This document shows positions 13,991-25,269 of a stretch of 64,000 nt of DNA, in pieces; position 1 is the stretch's first letter, and each line of letters begins with the position of its first letter. Location of the stretch: assembly GCA_964006375.1 (NCBI GenBank), contig OZ023265.1:14215252-14279251 (forward strand). The letters run 5' to 3'. The DNA is from Tillus elongatus. Lineage: Eukaryota; Arthropoda; Insecta; Coleoptera; Cleridae. Position numbers and translations under genes: made by a program. The notes below the pieces were generated by a model, which had not been told where the DNA came from, searched no databases, and was given only the letters and a program-made list of their open reading frames with translations.

Positions 13991-14802
13991 GGGTGGTCCT
14001 CCGGGAGGTCCCGCGATCGATTGCGGGAAAACTATCAATAGGAAAAACCTGAAAATTGATTATTACACTAAAGTCGTTGGGGGCCACAGGTTAAAAATAT
14101 TTTCAAGAAGGCAGCTCTTCCGGTTATACCGGAAGTAGATGTCGAATCACTTATTTTAAATGGAACACCCCATATTTTATTGCAGTTTTAGATTCTACAA
14201 TAAATTCTGAACACTTTTTGTAAATAATGTTCTACACCTATCATCAACCGTCCAGAAGATATTTAGACTTTAAGATAAAATTTGACATTTACGGCCAGTC
14301 ATAAAGATACCGATATTTTTATAATAAGAACATATTTCGTTACGATTTTTAGAATTGTCTTGAAAGATATTTCACTTCATCTATTTCCCACATCGAGACT
14401 AACGATAGAGTATACAGAGTGTCCAAAAAAAAATTCTTGAAGTTTGCAATGAGAAATTGCAAAAATCTCGCGATTTTCAAATCGGAACTCACTCTTTTTA
14501 TAACACTGTCGTGTTAATCTCAAAAAATCACTGATACTTTGTATGTAATTACCTATACCTAAATGAAACGGTTTTCATTTTATTTTGAAAAAACTCATTT
14601 CAAAGCCTGATATTTTGATACATTTTCTACCATAAGCGTTAGCCAAGGAAAATAAATTGCCGAGTGTGATTCTATGGAACCTTTGATAGTTTGTTGATTA
14701 ACTAGCTAATAATGGCATGGTTAAATTACACACACGAAGATTATTTAAATTTTATTTACTATTTATGGACAATGTAATAAAGTAATTTCGCGAACGTGTG
14801 AT

Positions 14803-15729
14803 ACATTTGCTGCTAGATATCCAGATAAACAAAAACCATCACGTAAAACTGTCAAACGAATAGTAGACAATTTCAAAAACTGCGGATCTGTCGAGGAAAA
14901 GGTGCAGAGGGCTAAACCCGTTGTTGACAACGAACAAATTGAGACAGAAATTTTGGGATATTTTTCCGCATACCCTACAAAGTCAACGAGGCAAGTAGCA
15001 CTGGAGTCAGGATTGTCCAAAACCTCCGTTCTGCGAATTTTACCAAAACATAAGTTCCATCCTTATGCTTGTTCAGTTGTGCAACAATTAGAGGAAACTG
15101 ATTTTTCAAAAAGGATGGAGTTCTGTGAATTTATTTTAATGCGATTCCAAGAAAACGAGCTGTTTTTAGATAACATCATATGGACGGATGAAGCAACATT
15201 TTCAAAGAATGGACTTTTCAATCGTCGTAATTCTCACTATTGGAGTGACACCAATGTTCATCCTTCTAGGGAAGGACATTTTCAGGAAAGCTAGCAGTTT
15301 AATGTTTATTGTGCTGTAAGGAATGACGGCGTTGTTGCCCAAGAAATATACGACGATAATTTGAATGGTGACAATTAATCCGAAATTCACAAAATACTTT
15401 GTGTCAACTCTATTTATTTACTTGTAGGTGAGCGTTATTTGGAAATTTTGCAAAATTTGGAAGTAACTTATTTGGACAACCTTTCATTAAATGAATATAG
15501 GCAAATATTTTACCAACATGATGGGGCCCCTTCTCGTAATGGTCACCTGGTTAACAATATTTTACAATCTCTATTTGCTGACCAATGGATTGCCAACAAC
15601 GGGCCACACCTTTGGCCGCCTCAATCGCCTGACTCATCTGTTCTCGATTTTTTTATATGGGGTACTATAAAAAATAAAATCTACAACACTGCAGTTTCTA
15701 CTAAAGAAGATTGCATGCAAGATACCTAA
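14803..15729 (+). pseudogene. DD41D mariner-type transposase pseudogene
   Basis: It encodes an IS630/Tc1/mariner-type DDE transposase. The start reads FAARYPDKQKPSRKTVKRI, an N-terminal helix-turn-helix region, followed by the second one (RQVALESGLSKTSVLRIL). The first catalytic Asp is in IIWTDEATFSKNG. The second is in YQHDGAPS and the third in SPDSSVLDFF, with 41 residues between the last two (DD41D spacing). Decay includes loss of a clean start (a frame break before 14803) and a TAG at 15292-15294. The segment 15368-15427 interrupts the frame and looks like an intron. The frame ends at 15729, where the inverted arm begins, so the natural C-terminus is lost. Confidence 0.8.
15368..15427 (+). 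other. candidate 60-nt GT-AG intron inside transposase
   Basis: The segment starts GTGACA and ends ACTTGTAG. Removing it joins ...TTGAATG to GTGAGCG... and reads NLNGERYLEIL, matching the uninterrupted NLNGEKYLELL of the related copy at 59.76 kb. It contains an in-frame TAA. The direct repeat GGTGA at both borders means an insertion with a short duplication is an alternative. Confidence 0.45.
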
Positions 15730-15860
15730 AAATTGCTGTCTCAATTTGTTCGTTGCCAACAACGGGTTCAGCCATATGCACCTTTTTCTTAACAGATCCG
15801 CAGTTTTTGAAATTGTCTACTATTCGTTTGACGGTTTTACGTGACGGTTACTGTTTATCT

Positions 15861-16069
15861 GAGCGCCTCCGTGGCCGTGCGGGAAAGTCTATTCAGACTT
15901 TCCAATACGAACTCGGGGGGTCGACGGTTCGAGACTCCCCGGCGGCGGATGATTTTTCAAATTACTGTCGTCGTTGAGATCGAGCTCAAGGTGGAGGGTA
16001 GGTTAGTTTAGATGAGCAAAAAGGGTCAGAAATGGCCTAATTGCCAGTAAGCATTTTACCTTTACCTTT
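15861..16069 (+). mobile_element. tRNA-derived SINE, family 1, copy 2
   Basis: Same family as 2006-2206. It is flanked by a perfect 13-bp duplication TTACTGTTTATCT (15848-15860 and 16070-16082). Box A-like GTGGCCGTGCGGG and box B-like GGTTCGAGACTC are preserved. It is inserted in the inverted right arm of the DD41D element, so the SINE is younger than that rearrangement or was captured with it. Confidence 0.87.
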
Positions 16070-16515
16070 TTACTGTTTATCTGGATATCTATCAGCAAAT
16101 GTATCACACGTTCGCGAAATTACTTTATTACATTGTCCATAAATAGTAAATAAAATTTAAATAATCTTCATGCCATTATTAGCTAGTTAATCAACAAACT
16201 GTCAAGTTTCCATAGAATCACACTCGGCAATTTATTTTCCTTCGCTAACGCTTATGGTAGAAAATTTATCAAAATATAAGGCTTTGAAATGAGTTTTTTC
16301 AAAATAAAATGAAAACCGTTTCAACAGGTATAAACCATACATCAACGGTAACCAAACTAAATAAATACCAGGCATAAAACATACTACCCGAACTAATAAT
16401 CGTGAAATCTCGGCGACAATTATAGAAAATTTGACTCTCCAAAAACCTGGCCCGATCGATTTGATCAGCGAACTCATCCAAGCTATTAACAAAAGTAAAA
16501 ATATTAAAAATAGAA

Positions 16516-16691
16516 AACCGACTTCATTAAGGACAGCTCAAAAACTACTGGTCAGATCTTGATCAAATTTATATAGGACCACATGAGAAGCACCAACTTT
16601 CAAATAAATAAAAAACCATCAAAATAAGTTCTGAGGTAACACACAAAAAAATACAGTCGAATTGAGAACCTCCTCCTTTTTTGAAGTCGGT
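16516..16691 (-). mobile_element. short MITE-like element, copy 2
   Basis: Inverse of the element at 3870-4067: termini AACCGACTTC and AAGTCGGT, with interior GATCTTGATCAAATTTATAT and GAACCTCCTCCTTTTTT. It is slightly shorter. Confidence 0.65.
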
Positions 16692-16699
16692 GAAGAGAA

Positions 16700-17860
16700 T
16701 AGACCTGCCAAATTTTATCAAAACCGGACAAGTGGTTAATAAATAATACTTTTGTATTCTGAGGATTTGCGTTCTCTTTGGACAATAAAATATGTCAATA
16801 AACACAGATTGTGACGTTTTTTTTATTGGGATAGTCTATTTTGAAATATCTAGTGTGCTTTCCTCTTGCATAAATTTAAATGTGTTGGTTAAATTCTAAA
16901 AGAAACTGCCGTTGCTCAGTCTTCAGAGCTGTGGCCAGCAAAAATTAATGACGCAATTAAATTTAATATGATCCTTTGATGTATGAGCTAATTATATGCT
17001 GTTATTCTTGCTGTCTTCAGAACCGACGAATTAATAACCTTGGCATGAGCTTTTTATTTCTTACAGGTCAGGTATCAATCCAGAAAAGACGCGGAGAAAA
17101 TACAAGCTCAGAAGAGAAAATTCAGTGCTCGGTCTGGATTTTAAAAAGGATGAGACGTCAAAAGCAGTGAGAAGCGTTCACGATACCTGAATACAAATTA
17201 CTGTTTGTTACAAAATATTCACAAATAACAGACTCCGGTTAACTTCAAACATATAAAGCAGTTTAGTATCAAACAAGTAAAAAAGGAGTTGTTTTTAGTA
17301 CATTTTCTTAGAAAAAATTAGCTTACGACGAAAGACTGTACATTTTCCTAAAATACCCTTTAAATAGCTTCTTGATAAGTGCGTTAACCAGTCTAATTGG
17401 TACAGTTTTACCAGTAAAAAATTTAAATAACAAAAATAACCAGACTGTAGGTACGTACTAAATGTCATGTTTCCAACTGTATGAAAAACTGAGTTATGAT
17501 CATTAATAAAAATATTTGCTCCTATAGGAGAGCATGACTAAAGATTTTTCTGGATAAACAAAAAGTAGGTATCACTTTTTATCGAATGGTCGTATGAGTA
17601 AATCTTGAGGTCAAAAAATAAGAAAAAACAACTTTTTATGGAATTTTGCAAATGCAAATTTATTTAAATGAAATATAGGTATAATAATAGGATCTGAAAA
17701 ATATTTTAAAATAAGCGAAATGTAGATATAAATTTTTAACAAATTTTGCAAATTTAAATTAGACATAGTCACATTTTTGCCCTCAGGGCTCATCCGCGGC
17801 CTTGTTGCCCCTATAGCACTGCAACCTTTGGTTTATTGTGCATGCCCTTAGTCTTACTCC
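16700..17860. other. intergenic, no feature recognised
   Basis: AT-rich. A 64-codon frame at 16976-17170 is basic at its end but carries no known motif. No RNA gene was seen. Confidence 0.35.
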
Positions 17861-17867
17861 ACCCATT

Positions 17868-19253
17868 CCAAAATCACCTGGTTCTCTAAATCATGTGACA
17901 AGGCCAGACTTGAAAAGGTCAAAGCTCACAAAACGCTTCTACACAATCCCAGTCAAGAAAACCGTCAAGCATTTAACGACGCAAGCAACCGCTATGTCCG
18001 CATTCTTTCTGAGGCAAAAAACTCGTTTAGTAACCACATCAAAAACAAAGTCCTCTTAAGCTCCAAGGGCAGCAAACCCTTCTGGACTATTGCTAAATCT
18101 ATTGGGAATAATTTCTGCAAGAGCACGTTCCCACCTCTTGTCTCAGGGAATGAAATTGTTTCTACCGCCCTGGGCAAGGCTGAACTTTTTGCCTTGTTGT
18201 TCGCCGGCAATTCTACTCTCAACCCACCTCCAAATGTTCAACCACCAACAGTCCCCAATGTCGCGCATAAAATGACGGATATCATTTTCAAAATTAAAAA
18301 GGTACGAAAGATGCTCTCTTCTCTTAATATCAGGAAAGCCTCTGGCCTTGACGAGATCCCAGCAATTATTCTAAAGAAATGCGCACCAGAACTTGCTCCT
18401 GTCCTGACTCGTCTGTTTCAGACATCTTACAATAGACGCATATTCCCTATAGTAACTGGAAAGCTGATCGAGTACAACCCGTCTCCAAGAAAGGATCCAA
18501 AGCGCTTCCTAGCAACAACAGGCCTATTTCTCTCCTTTCAGTCGTCTCTAAAGTGATGGAAAAGTATATAAACACCGAATTACTAAAATTTCTTGAAAAA
18601 CAGTCTAATCCACGAATGACAGTATGGATTCCGTCAGCGTAGATCAACTGTCGACCTCTTTTCCTTTGTCACCCATTCTTGGAACAAGTCTATGGAACTA
18701 CACGGTGAATCCCAGATTGTCGCGCTAGACATATCCAAAGCATCCGACCAGGTTTGGCACGCAGCGCTGCTTAATAAACTTCCGATCTATGGCCTACCAG
18801 CAAAACTCTGTACCTGGACAGCAAATTTCCTCTCCAACCGGAAGCATTTCTGTTGTCGTCGATGGCCATTCCTCTAAACTGTATCCAATTAATGCAGGAG
18901 TTCCTCAAGGTTCAGCGCCTCCGTGGCCGTGCGGGAAAGTCGATGACTTTCCAATACGGACTCGGGGGTCGACGGTTCGAGACTCACCGGCGGCGGATGA
19001 TTTTTGAAATCACTGTCGTCGTTGAGATCGAGCTCAAGGTGGAGGGTAGGTTAGTTTAGATGAGCAAACAGGGTCAGCAATGGCCTAATTGCCAGTAAGC
19101 ATCTTACCTTTACCTACCTCCTCAAGGTTCAGCTTTAGCCCCTACTTTGTTTTTTCTCCACATCACTAGCACATCCAACCCAGTTCAAAGTTACGCGGGA
19201 GACAGCACCCTCTACTCAAATATACAATATTCTAAGCCTGTCTCTTTAGCTGA
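17868..19253 (+). pseudogene. LINE-D copy 1 (CR1/jockey-like), truncated and SINE-split
   Basis: The middle of a LINE ORF2 is recognisable by comparison with the other LINE-D copies: linker (NPSQENRQAFND-like), KKVRKMLSSLNIRKASGLDEIPA, LDISKASDQVWHAALLN, and GVPQGSA. The catalytic box is mutated from YADD to YAGD near 19190. A TTC CTC AAG GTT CA segment encoding VPQGSA is duplicated on either side of a SINE. Frameshifts occur around 18450 and 18590. Both ends are truncated, with no endonuclease, C-terminal region or 3' tail. It is non-functional. Confidence 0.85.
18916..19118 (+). mobile_element. tRNA-derived SINE, family 1, copy 3
   Basis: Flanked by a perfect 14-bp duplication TCCTCAAGGTTCAG (18902-18915 and 19119-19132). 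Box A-like TGGCCGTGCGGG is at 18924-18935 and box B-like GGTTCGAGACTC at 18974-18985. The 3' end is ATCTTACCTTTACCTACC. It lies exactly in the GVPQGSA codons of LINE-D, so the host LINE was already present. Confidence 0.9.
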
Positions 19254-20435
19254 AATCGTTTCTACTACCTACAACGTTGCTGTAACGGTCAATTTCTCTG
19301 TACGAAAGCTATTATGATTTCCACTCAAAACCGAATTTGACTACAAAATCTACTCGACTGAACGAGAGGCTGAAAAACTTTTCCCAATGACGAGAAACAT
19401 TGATATTGGCGTGCGATTACCACAAAAGTTGACATCGCAAAAGGGTGACCTATTATCTCTACCTAAAAGGTTAGGTAGGGATACACTCAAACATTTTTTT
19501 ATTATATTACCGTCTGGCAACAATGCACGGGCTTGTTCGCTAACTTAAGATAAACCGGGTTCACGTACAATCTTTATGGTATCAATGATTAAGGTCACCA
19601 AAACAATTATTAGTCACTATCGTTTAATTATTATCAATAAAAAGTACTTAGCAACACTAAGTTATAGCGTAGATTTTTTTTAAGACTGTGGTGCGATTTT
19701 AAGAGTTACAGCAAACACGTCGTAATTTTCTGTAACCACATCAAAGTTATTCATAATTATTGACTAATGTTTTAAAGTCTGCGTATACTTTGCCCTCACT
19801 TTATTTAATTAGTCAATTGAAATGCTCTGTACAAAATTCAAGGTGTTTTACACACACAAAAAAATTGTTAAAAACATCTGACCCTGACTTAAAACCGTAA
19901 TAATGGCTCACTCGTTCTTGTAATAATTAAACAAAAAATAACCCCTGAATTTAATGTAAACAGTGTATTAACAAACAAAAGTGTGGTACAGCAAAGAAAG
20001 CTAATATTTAGAATTAGATAAAAGGTGATATTACCACTTAATTAAGTATTATCTGTGTAAACCAAGGAAAGTAGGCCACTAGACACAATTGTAAGGCTTG
20101 TTAAAAAGAAAGCAAATGTGCCGACGCCGCAAAATACAATCGTGCTCTAGAAATCGTATATTTATTTATTGATTAGAAAATTTTAATTTATTCTCAAATA
20201 TATGAGTTCTACTTTAGCATTATAAAGCTTTTAGTTTCGAGTTTTTTAACCGTCTCTTTATTGTTAATTGTAAACAGTATAAACCGGCTCTTTAAACATT
20301 TGCGTCCGCCTGAAATACAATAACAAAAACTCAGTCAAAACGAATATAGTCTGGAAAGAGTTTCTTTCAAATGGTTACAAAATGTGTACAAATCACAAGA
20401 ATTAGAGAAAAACGACTCTATTGCGATATAAATAC
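19254..20435. other. intergenic, no feature recognised
   Basis: AT-rich sequence with several TAATTATT-like runs. No coding frame, RNA gene or repeat shared with the rest of the window was recognised. Confidence 0.4.
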
Positions 20436-20439
20436 ATTG

Positions 20440-20610
20440 TAGCATTTAATTTAGTTTAGAATTTTTCATCCTCTGATGATGCTGAAGTGGTCAGTGAAAC
20501 GATTGTAAGGTCTTTAAAAAATATGTGTTGTGGTTATTTGGGTTCTTCAAGTGTACTTATCAGTGCTCATCACAGGTTCCAGTTTTCACATAGTGACTCT
20601 AGCTTATTAA
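20440..20610 (+). mobile_element. Penelope-like terminus with hammerhead-like core, copy 1
   Basis: Contains CTGATGA (20473-20479), a short pairable arm CTGA/TCAG, GAAA (20496-20499) and GTC (20510-20512), the order of the conserved blocks of a hammerhead ribozyme. The downstream text ATATGTGTTGTGGTTATTTG and GTGCTCATCACAGGTTCCAG is shared with 24176-24420. Hammerhead motifs are known at the ends of Penelope-like elements. Helix I pairs poorly here, so activity is doubtful. Confidence 0.45.
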
Positions 20611-20940
20611 AATATATCAACAAATATAGTTTCCAAATAATTAAAGGCGGTTTCATGAGCACATGCAGAATCTTGTTGAAATTTGTTTGTACATAACGAG
20701 GATAGGTATATAGTTAACGTATAACAAAGAGCTTTGTAATTATTAATTATAAGTTTAATAATTTTTTAAATTCTGTTAAAAATAATCAGTTAAGTTTTGA
20801 TAGTACTTCAGGAAATGTATTAGGTATTTATCTGAGCAAGAAAATTGCAGATGTAGGTTTTTGCCTGTTTAAAGTTTTCAATGTAAACATTTGAATTTAT
20901 TAAAAACTATGCATTTTTTTATATGTACTTAATTCTAACA

Positions 20941-21100
20941 ATTCGGGAGGCAGCAAGTGCGTTATGGTAGCGCATTTTCATTAAATGCTTGAAATTTGAA
21001 TAACTGAATTTGCTATTAATCTTGAAAATGTGTATATAGTAAGGTCTCTACCAGCGCAACATACATATCTATCAAATTTGATCAAAATAACCTCGCCATA
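20941..21100 (+). repeat. TA-core repeat fragment, copy c
   Basis: Carries the stem-loop terminus in the form GGCAGCAAGTGCGTTATGGTAG, then GAATTTGCTATTAATC and CAAATTTGATCAAAATAAC, which match the terminal sub-block of copies a and d. It lies directly before the piggyBac pseudogene. Confidence 0.6.
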
Positions 21101-22765
21101 TTTTCAACAACATCACACCGACAACTTAATAGCGATTCTGCACAATCTAATTCAGATTCTGACGGAGATCATAGTGATATTGAAGGTGACCGACCCTTAG
21201 CAAATCGTGACGATCAAGAAGTGGAGAGTTCAAACGAAGACAATCTTGATGAAGATCCTGACACTAGTAATGATGTGGTAAAGTATTGTTATGGAAAAAA
21301 TAGATACAAATGGGCCACGACTCTGGCAGCAAGAGCCGGCAGAACAAAACGCCACAATCTTATTATGCATTTACCTGGATTGCGTCATATGGCTACATCA
21401 CCTGGTGATAATCCTTAACCTTTGGAAGTTTGGAATCTTTTATTTACAGCTGAATTACTTGGGGAAATAGTTCAATGGACAAGCTATAAGTTACGCAGTT
21501 GTAGAGAGCGCTATAAAATACCAAATCGTCCAGAATTGGGCGATTTCGATCTAGTAGAACTTTCTGCATTTTTGGGATTGTTGCTATGCACGGAGATCTT
21601 CAAGTCGGGGCATGAAGATGTAAAATCTCTATTTGCTTCGGATAGAACCGGGCGAAACATTTTTCGGTGCGTCATGTCTTACAATAGGTTTTATACAATT
21701 ATGGCTGCTCTGCGATTTGACGACCCTACTACCAGAGAAGAAAGAAAATCAACAGATCCCTGTGCTCCAATATCCAATATATTTCGAATGTTGGTGCAGA
21801 ATTGTCAGAATATGTGATCAGTAGGAGAAAATGTTTGTGTGGATGAAATATTGCCTTCAGGGGAAGATCAAAATTCAATATGTATATGCCGAATAAACCC
21901 AACAAATATGGCATCAAAATTATGTGCCTTCCAGATGCTAGGAATAATTATTTCTATAATGGTTATATCTACTGTGGAAAAGGCAGTGATGGGATGACAC
22001 TTTTACCAGAAGAAAAAAATTGTCTGTTCCTTCACAATCTGTAATAAGATGAACAAACCTTTACAACACACCCATCGTAATGTCACTGGAGATAATTGGT
22101 TTTCATCTTTAGAGTTAGTGGAGCATCTAAGAAAGAGACAAATTACATATTTGGGAACACTTAGAAAAGCAAAAAGGGAAATTCCCATTAAATTTTTGCC
22201 ACCTAGCAAAAAGCTGGGAGTAAATTCAAGTCTGTACGGTTTCAATAGAGACACTACACTGCTCTCCTTTGTACCAAAGAAAGGCAAGTGTCATCCATAC
22301 ATCATCATCCTTGCAATGACGATATTAGCGGTAAACCTGAAATAATATCGTACTTTAATAATACCAAAGGTGGGGTGGACTCTTTGGACCAGAAATGCTC
22401 GAATTATTCTTCAAGCCGACGTACCAATAGATGGCCGATGGACATTTTTTATACGATGGTGGACATTGATTTATTACACCGTTCCTAAAAAAATACGCAA
22501 GAAATATATAGGTTTATTTTTATAAAAACCCTAGCATACGACCTAGTTCATCGATATAACAACCCAAAGATACAAATACTTTTGAAAGACCTTATAAGAC
22601 AAGTGATTGATACTGAAAAACCCGAAGAAACAAATCCGGGGATGAAAATAGCGAAAAGGGTGAGATGTGCATTGTGCCCCACAAGTAAAGACAACATCAA
22701 ATCTATGCATTAGATGCAAAATACCCACTTGTTCTGAATGTAGTGCCCATATTTGTCAAGAATGA
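21101..22765 (+). pseudogene. piggyBac-family transposase pseudogene
   Basis: It encodes a remnant of a piggyBac (DDE_Tnp_1_7-type) transposase, the enzyme for TTAA-targeted cut-and-paste transposition. An acidic N-terminus (21130-21270: SDSDGDHSDIEGDRPL, SSNEDNLDEDPD) precedes the core. The core shows LSAFLGLLLCTEIFKSG and DDPTTREERKSTDPCAPI; VDEILPSG with the first catalytic Asp; PNKYGIKIMCLPDARNNY; TGDNWFSSLELVEHL with the second; and GGVDSLDQKC with the third. A Cys-rich tail follows (CALCPTS then IPTCSECSAHIC) and the frame ends at TGA 22763-22765. At least four stops or frameshifts break it (for example at 21418, 21817, 22043 and 22342). No terminal inverted repeats or flanking TTAA could be assigned. 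Confidence 0.85.
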
Positions 22766-23320
22766 TTCTGACTTTATTTACCAAGTGCAGAAATTTTTGT
22801 TTATTATTTTTATGTGCCAATATTTTTTTAATTAAAATACAACTTCCTTTTGAAAGATTATGTTAAAAAAAGATTTTTATTTTAAGTTGTGGAAAATATA
22901 TACATATATATTTTTCTTTCTTCTAAATGTAAGGTTAATTTCAATTTACTGTAATTTTGTTATAATAAATAACCGATTTGAGTGAAACATGTATAATTTT
23001 GAAGAATAAACTTTTTTCTTGCATCTGACATGAATTCCGAAAGTGAAAAAAGTCTGGACGCAGCAAGTGCGTTATGGTAGTGAATTTTCATTAAAATGTT
23101 TTTAGTAGGAAATATGTGTGTTTTTTTTAAAGAAATCAGGATCAAATGTGGTTACCAGTATAACCTATATAAAAACAATGTGCCATGTTTCATCAAAATA
23201 ACTTTATTGTTTGAAAATGTACAAAAATTTCCGAAAGTAAACTTAAAGTGTTCCCGAAAAAACTCGTTTCTTAGTCAACCTAATAGGTTAATAGCACATT
23301 GAGCTATTCAAAGATGAAGC

Positions 23321-23670
23321 GTGTGTGTGTGTTTTGTTTCTTTAACGTCGGCCTATTTCCGCGACTATGGCCAATCACCGGCGCCAGGGCGCAGTTTTAC
23401 CTCACCATCCTGGAAATTTTGCCGAACCCCTGCCTTTCTGTAAGGAGGGTGGGGATATTTAACGTGCCCAACATCGCGTGGACACAGGACCGACGGCTTT
23501 ACGCCCCTCCGAAAGGCGGAACGTGCACACACTCAACTTGCTCAAATACAATACCAGAACCTCGGTTGATGTTAATGTTACAGTTTGTACTGAAAAAGTG
23601 AAAGGAGAACCCTGGGATCCAACCCAGTACCCTTCGGTTCAGAGGCACACGTTCATACCACCGAGGTTCT
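23321..23670 (-). mobile_element. tRNA-related SINE, family 2
   Basis: This about 350-bp insertion is absent from the equivalent place in copy a (5230-5250). It is flanked by an imperfect 11-bp duplication, AAAGATGAAGC (23310-23320) and AAATATGAAGC (23671-23681). On the minus strand the head reads CCTCGGTGGTATGAACG, then GGTTGGATCCC (complement of 23614-23624), one mismatch from the pol III box B consensus. The body is richer in G+C than its surroundings, and the tail is ACAAAACACACACACAC. It is a different family from the other SINEs here. Confidence 0.75.
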
Positions 23671-24175
23671 AAATATGAAGCATTTGAGCAAAATTCGCTC
23701 TCATAACGCACTTGCTGCGTCCAGAATTTCTTTTCTTATAAACATGCATTATATTTCGATGGAAAATGCAAAAATGCAACATAAAGTGTATTCGACTAAA
23801 AAAAAAAGGAAAATTTGTATCACCAACGACTTATGGGCCGCCCTGTGATTGTAGAAATATTTTTTTAAGGTGTAGCTCAAGACACTTTATAACTAATGTA
23901 TACAATTTTTTTTATATCTTGAATAATAACCGATTTATTGATTTTTTACGACAATTCGACAAAAATTAGATAGCATTAAACGATAAACTCTATTGTCTAT
24001 AGCTTAGGCTACTGCCAAGCATCAGAGAAAGGGTCTATTTGAAATGAATTTTCTGGAAATATTTTAGTAAAATGAAGGACAATGTCGGTTTAAACTAAGA
24101 CTTCAGGGTTTGTAAAACATTCTTTTCGAGGCATAGCCCGTATTAGATTCAAGTTCTTTGCCTAATAAGTACCCT

Positions 24176-24420
24176 TGGAGAACACCCAAATCACCACAAC
24201 ACATATTTCAGAGACCTTACGATCGTTTCGTTGACAAAGTCAACATCGAAGAGTTGTTTATTTTAGAATTTTTCTTCCTGAAGATGTTGACTTTGTCAAC
24301 GAAACGATCGTAAGGTCTCTGAAATATGTGTTGTGGTGATTTGGGTGTTCTCCAAGTGTACTTATTAGTGCTCATCACAGGTTCCAGTTTTCACATAGTT
24401 CTTTGCCTAAATAGTGCCAA
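24176..24420. mobile_element. Penelope-like inverted terminus with hammerhead-like cores
   Basis: Two arms (about 24176-24252 and 24286-24362) are near-perfect inverted copies. On the plus strand CTGAAGA (24278-24284) is followed by a perfect 6-bp stem GTTGAC-TTT-GTCAAC, then GAAA (24301-24304), AC...GT and C (24316-24317), the layout of a hammerhead with a very short helix III. CTGANGA with N=A is allowed. One extra T separates the core from the stem, and helix I is mispaired near the core. The downstream text is shared with 20512-20605. The left arm has the same stem and GAAA on the minus strand. Confidence 0.5.
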
Positions 24421-24839
24421 TTTTGACGTTTTAAATCGCAACTTTGACGTTTTGAGGAAAACCCCTTTTTTTTTTAAATGCCCATAACTTTTTTGTCTTT
24501 TGGCCTACAGAGCTATGTTTTAGTAGGTAATTTACCTATAATTGTATAAATCCGTGTACCGAATTTGGTTATCCTTATTTTGTTATTTCCTGATTTTTTT
24601 TTTTTTTCGAAAGGAAACACAAAATTTTCCGGGAAAACATGGGCTGATTTTCCTGGCTAACGAACTTATCCAAGCCACTTGCAAAAGGAAGGTATTCACC
24701 AAATTTAATCAAAATCGGCCTCTTATTTTTTGAGTTATTGGTGTGATACATAAGTTTCAAAATTCAAAAGTTGGGATCTCCTCATTAGTGAATTTTTTTA
24801 AAGAAAATTCACTAAAAGTAAAAAAAAAACTAATTTTTA

Positions 24840-25269
24840 ATACGTATTTTTGTGGTTGGATCAGTATGACCCCATGCTCAGTAAATATGTAACTAGGTAT
24901 TTACATTCTTAGTAGCTAAGGGTTAATATAGAAATGTAAAAACACCAATGTTTGTATCACTATATTTGCAAAAGGCAATTATAATTAATTTAGCCGCGAT
25001 AAGTGGATTAATATGAACCTGTTAATTAATTTTAAAATCACCTTAATGTAATGCAGTAATAACTGAAAACAAACTCACATTTAAAGGTGAATATTTTCTC
25101 TTATTATCCTTATTAATCCCATGGACTTCAACCAATAAAACATCCATCATGTGAAAGTACATCGAACAAAACAACAAAAATAATAAAACACTGAAACCAT
25201 AAAAGAAAACTAACACTTGTATCCACTAAATCAAAGTACTACAAAACCATTTTAACTACAACTTAATTC
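24840..25269. other. AT-rich spacer, no feature recognised
   Basis: No coding frame, RNA gene or shared repeat was recognised. If the promoter suggested at 25.3-25.4 kb is real, this would be its transcribed 5' region on the minus strand. Confidence 0.35.

Larger units (their letters stand above)
23053..24830 (-). repeat. TA-core composite repeat, copy d (long form, TA array absent)
   Basis: Begins with GGACGCAGCAAGTGCGTT at 23053, has the inverted terminus AACGCACTTGCTGCGTCC at 23707-23724, then the same ordered landmarks as copy a (CACCAACGACTTATGGGCC, TGAAATGAATTTTCTGG, CAACTTTGACGTTTTGAGG, CGAACTTATCCAAGCC, GAGTTATTGGTGTGATAC). Here the repeat passes straight from GTGTGATACATAAG to the terminal GGATCTCCTCATTAGTG without a TA array. 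Two insertions lie inside it: a SINE at 23321-23670 and a Penelope-like inverted repeat at 24176-24420. Confidence 0.75.
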
